64,000 bases of DNA, from positions 23,125,674 to 23,189,673 of the forward strand of contig OX463808.1 of assembly GCA_949825045.1 (NCBI GenBank). Reading direction: 5' to 3'. The translations under genes and the position numbers were made by a program. Source of the DNA: Argyresthia goedartella (taxonomy: Eukaryota > Arthropoda > Insecta > Lepidoptera > Argyresthiidae). Positions 1 through 10,337 of this stretch are shown here, in pieces (position 1 is the stretch's first letter; every line of letters starts with the position of its first letter). The notes below the pieces were generated by a model that searched no databases, was not told the DNA's origin, and saw nothing but the letters and a program-made list of their open reading frames with translations.

Positions 1-477
1 GGAAACGTCACGAAAGAGCCAGTCATCTCCGAAGGCGATACTGGGCTGCGCGGAGACTTGGCTTGTCGGGGGGTATGGATTGCCCAGAGGGAGGCGTTAT
101 TTGATATCCGTGTCATAGACACCGACGCTCCCTCCCACGCATCACGCCCCGTAGCGGCTGTCCTTCGTTCAGCTGAAGAAGAAAAGAAAAGGAAGTACTG
201 CGACCCATGCGAGACGCGCCACACCACCTTCACCCCTTTAGTAACCTCTGTCGACGGAGTTTTTGCTCCACAAATGATATCATTCACTAAACACCTCGCC
301 GAAACGCTGGCGGACCGCTGGAACCGGACCCCTGCCACAATAATGGGCTGGCTACGAGCAAGAATTCAAACCGCCATCATCAGGGCTAGCAGCATGTGCA
401 TCCGCGGCACCCGCCATAGGTGGAATCGCACAGGCCTATATGAGGATGGAGCGGCAGTCCCACACGTCTTGAACTAG
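1..477 (+). CDS. 3' part of a retroelement-type ORF of unknown family, nuclease-like
   Basis: The frame is open from base 1, so the protein starts outside the window, and it ends at a TAG at 475-477. About 158 residues are visible. The conserved-looking core contains GVW..QREALFDIRVIDTDA, then EEEKKRKY and FTPLVTSVDGVF, followed by a helical tail rich in Arg and Trp. I recall similar ORFs scattered as multicopy, uncharacterised proteins in invertebrate genomes. The order D-x-R, E/K-rich helix, then a strand ending in VDG is compatible with a PD-(D/E)XK nuclease fold, but that is inference. An AATAAA lies about 55 bases after the stop. It is intact as far as visible. It could also be a domain cut from a longer polyprotein. 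Confidence 0.5.
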   Translation, partial: GNVTKEPVISEGDTGLRGDLACRGVWIAQREALFDIRVIDTDAPSHASRPVAAVLRSAEEEKKRKYCDPCETRHTTFTPLVTSVDGVFAPQMISFTKHLAETLADRWNRTPATIMGWLRARIQTAIIRASSMCIRGTRHRWNRTGLYEDGAAVPHVLN

Positions 478-604
478 AATGCATATCTTACTTATATTCT
501 CTGTACTTATTTTCATGAATCTTTTGCTTAATAAATTTCTTATTGTTAAAGATATATATATCAAATCGGTACAGAACAAAGCACCGCATCCAACATTCAT
601 CCAT

Positions 605-1124
605 TAAGTAATGAGTACCACAGGGCTGTAGTCTGGGGCCTCTAATATTCTTAGCCTGTATAAATAATCTACCTGAAAGTGTACCATCGAACGGTTTTGT
701 TTGCGAATGATTGTTCGGTTGTCATTAAATGAACAAAGGTAACTTTGAATCAGAGATAAATGATACATTTAGTAGACAAGTGAAATGGCGTCAAAATAAT
801 AATCTAATAATCAACCTTCAAAAAACTAAAATTGTGCAATTTTACCAGTCTCAAGCAATCCCATTAAGCTCACAAATAAACTACAACAACCTAAACATAG
901 AAATAGTTAAAACAATGACATTCCTCGGACTACATCAAGACCAACATTGTGCATGGAAACTTCTAAGCTGTAATATAAATAGCCTTGTATATCCACTAAG
1001 AAGACTAGCCCACATCGCGTCCACACAGGCGGCTATTACTGCATACTTTGGCTATGTGCTCTCTATCCTAAGTTACGATATTATTTTCTTTGGTAATTGC
1101 ACTGATAGAGACAAACATGAATAA
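605..1124 (+). pseudogene. Degenerate LINE reverse transcriptase relic (palm and thumb)
   Basis: From 615 the frame reads VPQGCSLGPLIF, the RT motif before the catalytic box. A different frame at 694 reads FANDCSVV, a decayed form of the FADD catalytic box. From 729 the first frame resumes with the thumb-like stretch NNLIINLQKTKIVQF and FLGL. At least two frameshifts and a D-to-N change in the catalytic pair make this a dead fragment of a Jockey/CR1-type non-LTR element. No endonuclease or ORF1 is attached. Confidence 0.75.
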
Positions 1125-1138
1125 AATATTTCAAACAT

Positions 1139-1188
1139 GAATAAAAATGCATCAGGGCTACATTAGTAGCCCTGATGCATTTTTATTC
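1139..1188. repeat. Perfect hairpin, 23-bp arms, 4-nt loop
   Basis: Arm 1139-1161 (ending GCATCAGGGCTAC) is the exact reverse complement of 1166-1188; the loop is ATTA. It lies directly after the LINE RT relic. The outer halves of the arms are A/T-rich. It could be a minimal foldback element or a snap-back replication scar. Confidence 0.9.
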
Positions 1189-1377
1189 CGTATTTAATAC
1201 CAGCAATAGCTCGTATTAAACAATCGGAAAGTTGCAGTTCCTATTGCAAAAATATGATTTGTTAAAAAAAAATTCCTTCAATAGTCATACTAGAATGTTT
1301 AATATTTATATAGAAAAATTATAATCGTTTTAGTGAGCGCAATAGAATTCATTCAAGAAACTTACTTAACCTTGGTA

Positions 1378-1418
1378 ATGGTAATATTAGGTGGTGTTTA
1401 ACCACCTTATATTACCAT
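1378..1418. repeat. Near-perfect hairpin, 18-bp arms, 5-nt loop
   Basis: Arms 1378-1395 and 1401-1418 pair with one mismatch; loop GTTTA. It belongs to a cluster of similar structures between 1.1 and 2.2 kb. Confidence 0.85.
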
Positions 1419-1823
1419 CTCCAAAATGCGCACTTTATTCTTAAAAATTAAATATACTATGAATAGAATATACATCAATGATGATGATTGAGAATCAATG
1501 ATTTAATGATAATGAATTAATTGCTCCATAAACTCGCAAAAGTTACTGAGCTGGCCTGAGTTTTCTTGCAATTTCTTTCTCGACCTAAAAGCCCACGGCT
1601 TACAAATTGGAGTAGTATTCCTAAAAATAGATTACCTACTTTATTACTTAATAAAAATCAAAATAAATAATATCAAGGTAAAATTAAAATAAATCACTAA
1701 TGATATTAAATACATAAGATAATTAAGTACTAATATCTCATGTAAATTTGAAAAATAATAAGCAGTAATTAAGTTTGGTAAATAAATTATTTGCATACCT
1801 TAACTCGCATTAATGTTCTTAAA

Positions 1824-1900
1824 AGAACTGTCATCGTCCAGCACGAAAATATATTATGAACGTCAAAGTCAAAGGTTTTTTACTGGACGATGACAGTTCT
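1824..1900. repeat. Inverted repeat, perfect 18-bp arms, 41-nt spacer
   Basis: Arm 1824-1841 (AGAACTGTCATCGTCCAG) is the exact reverse complement of 1883-1900. The unpaired spacer is short, so this could be a very small MITE, or a palindrome with a later insertion in its loop. Confidence 0.9.
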
Positions 1901-2136
1901 CTGTTTACCTTATCCTCGCAAGATTAGTAACGCGAGTTTATTTGGCTTGCAGACGACTCAGACACAAATTAATTTGACACTGTGTCATAATTGACACATT
2001 TTAATTGTAATGGTTTTTAGTGACAATTCGGACACCATCATATTATTGATGCTGTTTAGTACAGTCAGATAAAAAAGCTTCAAAGTATAATTAGTAGAAA
2101 AGAGAGTTACCAAAACTATTAATGAGCAATTAATTA

Positions 2137-2181
2137 CTAATTTGACTTATTGTGGTCGTGTACCACAATAAGTCAAATTAG
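2137..2181. repeat. Perfect hairpin, 20-bp arms, 5-nt loop
   Basis: Arm 2137-2156 is the exact reverse complement of 2162-2181; the loop is CGTGT. It is the fourth such structure within about 1 kb. Confidence 0.9.
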
Positions 2182-3047
2182 AATATTAAATGTTTAAAAA
2201 AACTAAAATCTGTCATTCAAAACATATATTAAGCATAAAAACCAACATCTTAAAAACATAAAGTCGCCATTTATAAGGTATATTTAGTACAAAAATACGA
2301 CCTATCAAAATCCACGGTACGTCATATTCAGTAGCCTATGGATTACCTAAGCTATGGATATTTCCTGATTAATATTTGTTCCAAATATATAATTTTTACC
2401 AATCGAATGAAAATCAATTTGTGTCATAATAGAAATTAACTAACTTTAGCTTTTATTTGTATTTTTGTAAATTGTAAAAGCGGTATTTTCTAATGAAAGG
2501 CAATTTCCTTAACACAGTTCGCTTAGCATGCAGATTTTGACTCTCATCGACTAAGAGTGAGAGACTTAAGAGTACTTGCCATGTCTAAAGTGCGAACATG
2601 GCAGGTGGGACTCGAGATAGCCGATATAATGCGGTTTTGTCTACCAAATTTAGTTAATGCCATTTTGAATAAAAGTGTTGTATTTTTGTCTGGTGACCTG
2701 TAAATTTAATTACCGTTTATTACTACATTACTTACGAACATTACTAGAAAGTTAAGAATTGCGTTTCGTTCCAACGCAAACAACAAATCAAAACCATTCA
2801 TTTAATTCGCTATTTTTTAATCAGCTCGTGTTACAATATTAGTAACAAAACGCATTTTTGTCTTTCTCTGATTTTGCTTCATTTCGCTTCCCTTAGCGTG
2901 AATTTTCTTTTCACAAATATTTTAAAATTATCCTTAAGAAGGAAAATGTAAGCATCAACTTTACTTATTTAATAAAATTGTTGAAGCAAATTACTAGTAA
3001 AGTTTTATCGCTAGGTACATGTATTTCAAATACAAACAAATTTCAAA

Positions 3048-3934
3048 ATGAAGAGCACGTAGGAGCAGATAACGAAGATGCTGGATTACATGTCCAAAAA
3101 CAAGGATTTCGCCAACGGGGTGTACACCGGCCCTATGGAAAAGCTCTTAAAATTAAATATACTTGAGTGGGAGTTGCTCCAAAAAATATTTAATGCCGCT
3201 GGGCTGGCGAAAACAGTGGAGCAGTGGAAAAACGTAAGTACAAACTTGGTATTGTAAACATCCCCACTGCATCACGGCTGTAGGTGGTAACATAGGAAAA
3301 AACATACCCACATACATACATAAAGTTAAAAAAAAACTCATTTTGGGGCAGTTAGTTAAGAATATTGAGGCATTAAAATGATTTATCTGCCTTGTATGTA
3401 TCTACATAATGCGAATTATACCAAATTTTTATCTTTTTACAGACTTGGAGAGAGATGGAAAAAAGCAAGGGAGGTATGTGCCTGGGTGAGGTGGGCACGT
3501 GCGGAAACTATGAACCTTTCAGTTCCTACCTCTCCGACCAGTCCTATTAAATGTAAAAAAAATGGGACAGCATGTGCTTTTGGCATCAGTAACAATAAAA
3601 CGGGAGTGAGAGAAGTAAGTATACATTGTATAATTACTATGTAAAATTGCATAACATATTCCATTCAATTAACAAAACAATTTCTTTACAGCATATCACT
3701 GGCCAGATAGAACAAAATTTACACACCACTGTCACCGAGTCACCCACCTTTGCACTTAACTAGACCCAAGCCGTACACTCCCTGTCCCAATCCACCCACT
3801 CACCTCCCACCTCTCAAAGATTCAGGCATTGGATGGACCGACACACTGACAACCAAACCCCCGAATTATACCAGCTCAAGCTGTCCACCTGTCTCCCACC
3901 TCTCACAGCATTGCCCTTACATACAACTGGGTAA
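3048..3934 (+). pseudogene. Decayed three-exon Myb/SANT (zeste-type) DNA-binding protein gene
   Basis: Exon 1 (ATG 3048 to 3233) encodes a three-helix Myb/SANT-like domain of the regulatory-protein-zeste type: EQITKMLDYMSKNKDF, then LEWELLQKIFNAAG and VEQWKN, followed by TWREM across the junction. It ends AAAAAC|GTAAGT. Intron 1 is 3234-3442, with acceptor TTTTTACAG. Exon 2 is 3443-3614, ending AGAGAA|GTAAGT. Exon 3 starts at 3692 after TTCTTTACAG. Damage is limited: TAG at codon 5 (3060), about one extra base near the start of exon 2, and TAG at 3761, after which the frame stays open to TAA at 3932. Such proteins occur both as host genes and as the DNA-binding partner of PIF/Harbinger transposases. 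Splice signals outlived the reading frame, so loss is fairly recent. Confidence 0.65.
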
Positions 3935-4285
3935 TAGAGGTATGCATTGGCCCAAATATGTAAAGAAGAGGGCAAGGTGTGAAGTACACTGTATATTCTC
4001 ATTGCAACATACATTTATATCTAACCGACAACAAAAACTATTTCGTAGGTTATCACGAGATAGGCAGTGATCTCATTTATTCCTTAGTTGCTATTGTTCA
4101 CTTATAGTAATGTTTTTTTTTTATGAAAGCTCCTAACATACATACATAATACATAAAGTTACTGACGGTACAAATTCGTCTAGAAGTTTAGAAATAGTAC
4201 TTCTAGGTGCAATAAAATTCTGAAAAAATAAAAAGTGTGTTTAATATTGACCTATATAGTAGACAAACAGTTAGGGCGACTAGCT
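3935..4285. other. No gene seen
   Basis: Short frames only. The sequence after the Myb/SANT relic shows low-complexity A/T runs and no domain that I recognise. Confidence 0.5.
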
Positions 4286-4387
4286 AGAAAGCGGAATAAG
4301 ACTTACCTCATGTAAACTTTGACAACTCCATACAAATTTATATGGAGTTATCAAAGTTTACTCGAGTTAAGTCTTATTCCACTTTCT
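4286..4387. repeat. About 100-bp imperfect palindrome (foldback/MITE-like)
   Basis: The left arm runs from AGAAAGCGGAATAAGACTTA and the right arm ends with its imperfect inverse at 4387. The centre, around ATAAATTTATAT, pairs through CTCCATA/TATGGAG. Mismatches are few, mainly CTCATG against CTCGAG. It resembles a very short non-autonomous foldback element. Confidence 0.8.
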
Positions 4388-4589
4388 GGCAAGCAGCACT
4401 TAGATTATAACATTTATAACTTTTTAACTAGTCTGCTAGGAAAAGGTTAATGAATCACTAAACGACTCTGAGTATGGCGTTTACTTACACAACACAAGAA
4501 TCCGAATATCAACTACCCAAGTGTTAAATAGTTCTATGCACTAAGTAGGTATAGTTTACTTATATCAACAAATAATAATAATAATAACT

Positions 4590-4815
4590 AATGTCCCCAC
4601 AGAGGGGCACGGGGCTTTACCCGGATACGAGTAAGATTGAGCCATACTCCACTACGCTGGCTCAGTGCGCGTTGATGAAGGGGTATCGGAGTAGTGGCCA
4701 ACGCGACTGTCAGATGTTTCCAAGCTACGTTATTGGGGCTTCTGACCAGCTTAACGACTACTACTACCGAGAAGCAATAGTAGCTGGGACTTAACGTGTT
4801 TTGCGAAACACGGAT
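4590..4815 (+). repeat. Dispersed repeat, family shared with 28402-28530
   Basis: The core reads CCATACTCCACTACGCTGG, followed by the CTCAGTGCG region, and ends near ACTTAACGTGTTTTGCG. The reverse strand of 28402-28530 carries the same core and the same GACTACTAC segment downstream. I recognise it as a common lepidopteran dispersed repeat with no convincing ORF; the superfamily is unclear. A short (AAT)n run precedes it. Confidence 0.6.
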
Positions 4816-5189
4816 GCGCCTGAAACAAATGTCACATAGAAACGGACACGCTTATATGTGGCATTTGAATACCGCTAGGCCACGGACGCTTTTATATCAA
4901 TACGATATATCAACAAACAAAAATCAAAAATGTCTTAACTGTACACCCGACAGCAAGAACACAAGAAACATAACAAAATTTGTATTTTCCCACTCGAATC
5001 TATGCTCTGGAGGCCTTGTCTGCACCTCCATGGGTACCAGACATGTTTCGTTCGCATATGTAACAATTAGTGCCTATCTCGGTCGAAATCATCTCGGTAA
5101 TTTACCGGATATAGACAAAGCTCGGTCGTCTCCATCCCAGTCTCGCGCCATGCTAACGTCGAGACATCTCTTCGATAGATAATAATAAT

Positions 5190-5485
5190 AATAATACCTT
5201 GGACACTATTTACACACATTTAACTAGCCCCAAACTAGGATTCCCTGTATCTTGGGTACTAGACAACGATACACATACTTATATAGATAAATATTATTCT
5301 TAGATAGATAAACAAGATGCGCCCGAAACAAATGCCACATAGAAACGGACACGCTTATATGTGGCATTTGAATACCGCTAGGCCACGGACAAGCATCCGT
5401 TCTCGTCAAACAACTATTTGCCCCCACCGGGACTCGAACCCGGGAACCTTGGCTCACTGCTAACTCGGCCATCCGGTTCGTCGAA
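5190..5485 (-). repeat. tRNA-derived SINE, copy A
   Basis: On the minus strand the head (5478 down to 5411) resembles a tRNA: GATGGCCGAGTTAGCAG fits box A and GGTTCGAGTCCC is box B. Downstream comes an A/T-rich body with TATCTATCTAAG and a tail ending in (ATT)n. Copy B at 27478-27735 shares head, body and tail. Copy A additionally contains about 73 bp (5320-5393) that copy B lacks; the same 73 bp occurs alone at 4811-4891. The head lacks proper acceptor pairing and belongs to a SINE, so it is not counted as a tRNA gene. Confidence 0.8.
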
Positions 5486-5489
5486 TAAA

Positions 5490-6541
5490 TTTACATGTTT
5501 GCATAGACAAGGCCCTTTCTCGAGCGTGGCATGCTAAACCTGCAGGTTTGATATGGTAGATACTGTGTTACCAGTGTTATGAGGAAAGACCCTAGTGGCC
5601 AACATTTACTGTGCCGTGCATTGGAAAACACCGCTACGAAATTACAAATCGTAGTTAGTTGTTTAATTTTTATTATGACACAAGTAGAATGATAATTGTT
5701 GGGTAAAAATAAGTATTTAGAACGAACATCCATCAGCAAATACCCCTAACTTAGTCCATCGTTATAGGTGTCACCTGAATAATGACTTATAATTAATACT
5801 TGAATAATTAATTTTGACATTTCCGAGGTATGTTTCGATGTTTATGTGATTTAGTCCGATCGACACTCTTCTATACATTATTACTCTATGAAGGTACCAA
5901 ACGGCTAGCCGGATTTCTAGAATAAGTTATTGTTGGATTGGTCTTGGCAACTTATTTTTTCATGACAGTACAAAAGCATTATTTTTCATTGTGTCCATCG
6001 TTAGAAAAGTATTAAAATAAAATTTATCAACACGTCAGCAAGTCTTTTATTGGCTGGTATATTTAGGTTTATATCGTGTAAAACTGAAATTACATATTTA
6101 AGACTAAATGTAAACCATGATACGCAAACACAGTTTCTTATTTGTTATTTCAGAATGATGCCCATAACCACCCATAAAATATGACTACAACTTTCTGTTA
6201 CACCCTGTATAAATCTGATAAACTCTTGGTTAAATAGTAATTATCATAGCAGTCCACATACAGATAGCAGCAAATATCATTGATTGTGGTTCGGAGCTCA
6301 CATTTTTAACCAAATTAAATTTATTGCACTATAAAATTAAACATACGTTAATATTGGTTTATCAATAATTACCATTCACGCCTGCATTCATTATTTATCT
6401 TTATTTGTACAGTTGCGCTCGAATAATAAAAATAGCTGTGTATTAAGTTAAGTTAAGTTCATGGAGTACATTGTAATAATATTAAGATGTAAAATAAATA
6501 TCGCTTGATATACTTTGTCTATGAGTCCGTTTCCATTGTTT
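5490..6541. other. No gene seen
   Basis: AT-rich sequence with short frames only. Nothing with a recognisable domain or repeat family beyond scattered A/T runs. Confidence 0.5.
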
Positions 6542-6821
6542 ATCTACACACGTATCTTAAAACCTCTTTACTGCGTCCAAAAACCGCACGTTACGACCAG
6601 CAAAATGTTATAATACTTGGTAAAAACTCATTTGTTATCTGAATATTGATACATTATGACCATAATGTATACATTTTTGACAAATTATGACATTCAATTT
6701 TCGAAATGTATCAATATTGATATAAAAAATGAGTTTTTACCAAGTACATATATATATCATGATGCAGATCGTAACGTGCGGTTTTTGGTCGCAGTAAAGA
6801 GGGTTTATGATAAGTGTAGAT
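6542..6821. mobile_element. MITE family M1, copy 1
   Basis: Long terminal inverted repeats: the left end starts ATCTACACACGTATC and continues through CTCTTTACTGCG, an A-rich CCGCACGTTACGA block and ACTTGGTAAAAACTCAT; the right end mirrors all of these and finishes GATAAGTGTAGAT. The centre reads TTATGACCATAATG then ATTATGACATTCAA. The same centre and the same ends occur at 28072-28265, so this is a family and not a chance palindrome. No coding capacity. Confidence 0.85.
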
Positions 6822-7189
6822 CAAATTAATTATTATTTGACTGCGACATAATTGCATAAGATCTAATCCAGAAAGAGATAAGGTACCCACGTTATCTCTT
6901 TATGAAACGTATTGCTAGGATAGGATAGGATGATACTTTATGGCCAAAAGTTCAATCGAGGAAACTTAGCTTGTGTAATTAATATGGTTCCCAAAACTAG
7001 CTCGGCTTAAGACAAGTTTAAAATAATAATAAAACAGAAATTGTATAAAAAAGGTTACTACAGGATATCTGATTACTTAGAGGACAGATGTCCATGGGAA
7101 TAGATTGTTTGAGTAACAGGCTGTTTCGATATATAATTAGCATTCATTTTGTAATTTGACAATATTTTATTTAAAAAAGGAAACGCAAA

Positions 7190-7345
7190 AGATGCGACGA
7201 CTGTGGGTTTCTTCGGTGAGCTCTTCTCCACAGATTCCGCCATTGGGTTAGTGAACTCACCCAAAAAAATGTAATGACGGATCTAAGTGATGTAACAACA
7301 TCCTATGGAAATAAATGATTTTTGATTTTGATTTTTTGATTTTAA
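7190..7345 (+). repeat. 3' tail of a non-LTR retrotransposon
   Basis: The segment ends with GGAAATAAATGATTTTTGAT followed by repeats of the ATTTTG type. This AATAAA plus short tandem tail is typical of insect LINE 3' ends. No RT sequence precedes it, so it is a severely 5'-truncated copy. Confidence 0.5.
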
Positions 7346-7828
7346 GGGCAAATATACAGAGCACTAATTCAGGCCCGAGTCCGGGGAGTAAATATAATCG
7401 AAAAGATAACATTGCGTCGGTTTATTCGTATTTGCCGCCGTCTGATAGCGCTGGTGCCCGGCATATGTAGGCATATAATGTAGGCATATGACTGCATACT
7501 ACTAGGGATGTCCTTTCCGTACTTACTACTAAGTATCGAATAATCTATCCAAACACAACAAAAGTCACAATGTTGATGGCGGCCGTTGAGACCACGTGGT
7601 CGAAGTCCCGCCACGCAAGCCAGACGTTGTAGGCAGGAAGACCATACCGACGAAGGTGACCGATTTCTTCGTTAATTTAATACTTTAACAAATATATTGC
7701 TTACCAGATCTGACTCTCAAATATGTTCAATGTTCACCATGCATGATACTTCACTGGTCTTCAAAATTGAAAGACTAAAGATGATTTTCAACTATGATAA
7801 CTGTAATGGTACACAAGAGTCAGTACAT

Positions 7829-7885
7829 TTGATACTTCATTTTGCGTGACAGAGGGCTAGCCCATCGCCGCGCTGTATTGTTACA
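7829..7885 (+). repeat. Dispersed repeat segment (third of a three-copy set)
   Basis: The segment around TTTTGCGTGACAGAGGGCTAG then CCATCGCCGC recurs at 20925-20975 on the same strand and, inverted, at 34460-34505. At 34.5 kb the copy continues into a tail containing GGCGTGACGCTATG, a known-looking lepidopteran SINE-type end. It marks a truncated short interspersed repeat. Confidence 0.6.
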
Positions 7886-8459
7886 CACATTGAATACAAG
7901 AGTCGGTTCATTTAACGTTTGGGTTTTTGTGTAGCTCAGGGTAAGTTGGCAAAAAAAAACAAATACGAGAGCTTAGGTTGGTTCGAGGAACAGAGGTCAG
8001 GTCAGGTTTTTTTGTCGCATTCCTGCGAAATGTGTAGGGATCAGAGCCTATTTGGTGCGCGCTGAATAAATTATGAATAACTAAATAATGGAAGGTCATT
8101 ATGGAACGATGCGGAGAAAGCTATTATGTTGACTGCAAATATACAATTGCGTTTGTTTGGTACGAAGTGGCGAGTTTGACATCACGGGTTTGAATATCAT
8201 TCTAGTGATCTTTGTCTAAGACGCTAGCGGTCAGGAATGCTTAATTAATCGCAAAAGCTTTTATGGTCAGCGATCAACAGATTTTGTGTATCGGCAATAC
8301 CAAATGACTTGAGTGATAACCGACGGTTGATCATAGTAAATATGCATATACAAAGTTTGTAGAACGGCGGATCTGCATGGCATGTTTGATTGAAATTAGA
8401 CCCTGTGTAGTTAGAGATAAGAAGCTTTCCCTTGGGCAGCGCGTGTTCCGCAAAGGACG

Positions 8460-10047
8460 CCATTTTTTTTCAGACATGTGGGGTCTATAAATACGAGAGC
8501 GTGGGAGGGGGAGGCATTCAGTCTCTGCGTCAAGCTACTGTGACACTCGTCTATCGAGAATTCTAAACAGTTCGGTCTGCCGTTTTACGCGTCTGGAACT
8601 GGACGAGTTGTGATTGCGTGTTACAGTGGATTTTCGTGAGTGTCTGAAGCGCCGAGATATACCTCGGTTCCTATCCTTTAAATCAACCTACCCCAAATTC
8701 CAAAACTATCCTTGGGTCGTTAGATAAGAACTTGTAGGTAATTGATCTGAGTCTGAGTCTGGGCTTGGAGCGACCCTAATTTCCTTTTTCCTTCACCATA
8801 GGGTTCCTGGATTGGCTCTTAAAATATTCGCGGGCTAATCCTCTCCTCATTCCTTTCGAGTAGCGAGTTTTGAAATTCCCACACACACAGTCATTAAACA
8901 TACAAACACATTCAAATCAAACTCAACCATTTTCGAGTGGTGTCGATAATGGACGTGGTATAACACTAGGATTTTAGACTAGGCTAGTCAGGAGTTTAGT
9001 TGCGGCTAAGCCTAGGTTGGCAGGGCATAGGGAGACTGTTTGATCGATGAGGTTCCGCGGATGGAAATAACAAATTCAGCACAAAGTATAAACGTTGTCA
9101 ACACAAATAACCTATCCTGTTGATATTTTTGACATTTGAGTGTTATCGGGGACGCGCGAAGAGATCAAATTACAGTTTAAAGTTCATTGTTTAGGACCGG
9201 GTAGATTGTTTTGCCTTGCCTTGGATCGGTTTGGATTCAAGTTGCATCTTTAAATTAAATGTAAATTTCGCTGGAGTTCTAATGTGTAGGCTGTGTCGAG
9301 TATTTATGACTGGGCTCGGTCGAGGAAGTGCTGAGGTCAGTTAGATACATAGATCGGTATTTACCGAAGTATGTACCTCGCTGTGGTGTGGGTTAGATCT
9401 CCAAAAGCGCTAATGACAACGTTTCGATAACATCCAGCTCAAATTGCGCAGAGTTGAAGGTTTCAAAACGTTGCGGACCTTTTGAGGAAACCGCTAGTTC
9501 AAACCCATTTCGGAAAATCAAATCGCAATTGTGTAAACCCGGTCTGTTCGGATCGTTATTGCCGTGAACTAATTATATAATTGGAACCACCACAAGCTGC
9601 TACTACATGAAATATCATTGAGTACTCACGTCGTAACACTACGACGGATATCTATACGATATCCCAAACAAATATTATAAATTGTGCTCGACCACACGAA
9701 AAGAAGTTCCAAGCGCCCATATATACAAAAATAAATGGTACCATCACACAAAATACAACAAGTATCGATCTGGCGCAATACACCGCTAACTGATGCGAAA
9801 TACCGGCTTGCAGGCATATATGCTTTCTCTGTCTAATTTGAAACTCTAACTTCCTGAACCAATCTTCCGTTCGACTATTGTACGCCTAACGAACTTCTCA
9901 ACGAACGATAAATTCAGACTTATCATTCTTAACTTACAAATTTTACAGCTGAATCGGGACATCTCTTTTTGGGGTAGATAGAATTAGATGATCATAGCTT
10001 CTGATAGCGGTGGCTCGACCTTAGACTTTATGCCGTTACAGATTTTC
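8460..10047 (+). mobile_element. Probable 5' LTR (R/U5) and leader of a Ty3-type retrotransposon
   Basis: About 1.5 kb without a gene lies between the TATA/initiator and the primer-binding-like site. It may end with GCCGTTACA just before the leader. The matching 3' LTR is absent because the element is cut off inside RT at about 12760, so LTR limits cannot be checked by comparing two ends. A host promoter captured upstream of gag is a less likely alternative. Confidence 0.45.
8486..8500 (+). promoter_or_regulatory. TATA-box promoter of the Ty3-type element
   Basis: GTCTATAAATACGAGAG is a strong TATA motif. About 30 bases downstream GCATTCAGTCTCTG matches an arthropod initiator (TCAGT). Together with the putative primer-binding site at 10048 and gag at 10338 this fits an LTR promoter. 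The 5' boundary of the LTR could not be fixed. Confidence 0.6.
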
Positions 10048-10065
10048 TGGTGCCGGGACCGAAGG
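10048..10065 (+). promoter_or_regulatory. Putative primer-binding site
   Basis: TGGTGCCGGGACCGAAGG begins with TGG, as expected for pairing with the CCA end of a tRNA, and lies a few bases after a TTACA that could end the 5' LTR. I did not identify the tRNA. Confidence 0.5.
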
Positions 10066-10337
10066 ATATCCTAGATATTCTGATACCTAGATATTCTAAA
10101 AGAATCAAGGTCTAACGCGTTACTTTTAAAAATAACACAACGTAGAAACGATTTTAAACAGTTCAGTTTTGTGTAAGTAAGAAATAAGCAACAACAAAAA
10201 AAGGGGCATTGTTTTCACAATTCATTGGACAAGTCGACGGTTTAGTGTTGACGAATAATGGGCCGGGCAAAAAAAAAAACGTTTGTCGGGTTGTACAAGA
10301 CGACTCACTTTCGCAGACAAGTGTTTTAAATAATGAA

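Larger units (their letters stand above)
1189..3047. other. AT-rich stretch without a recognisable gene
   Basis: Apart from the three inverted repeats listed separately, I see no coding signal here. The sequence is AT-rich with short low-complexity runs; open frames are short and show no domain. It is probably old repeat-derived intergenic DNA. Confidence 0.6.

Noticed and set aside
1139..1188. microRNA precursor
   Set aside because: The arms are perfectly paired with a 4-nt loop, which is too regular and too short for a usual animal pre-miRNA (about 60-70 nt with bulges).
5411..5478. tRNA gene on the minus strand
   Set aside because: Good boxes A and B but no proper acceptor and anticodon stems, and it is followed by a SINE body and (ATT)n tail shared with 27478-27735.
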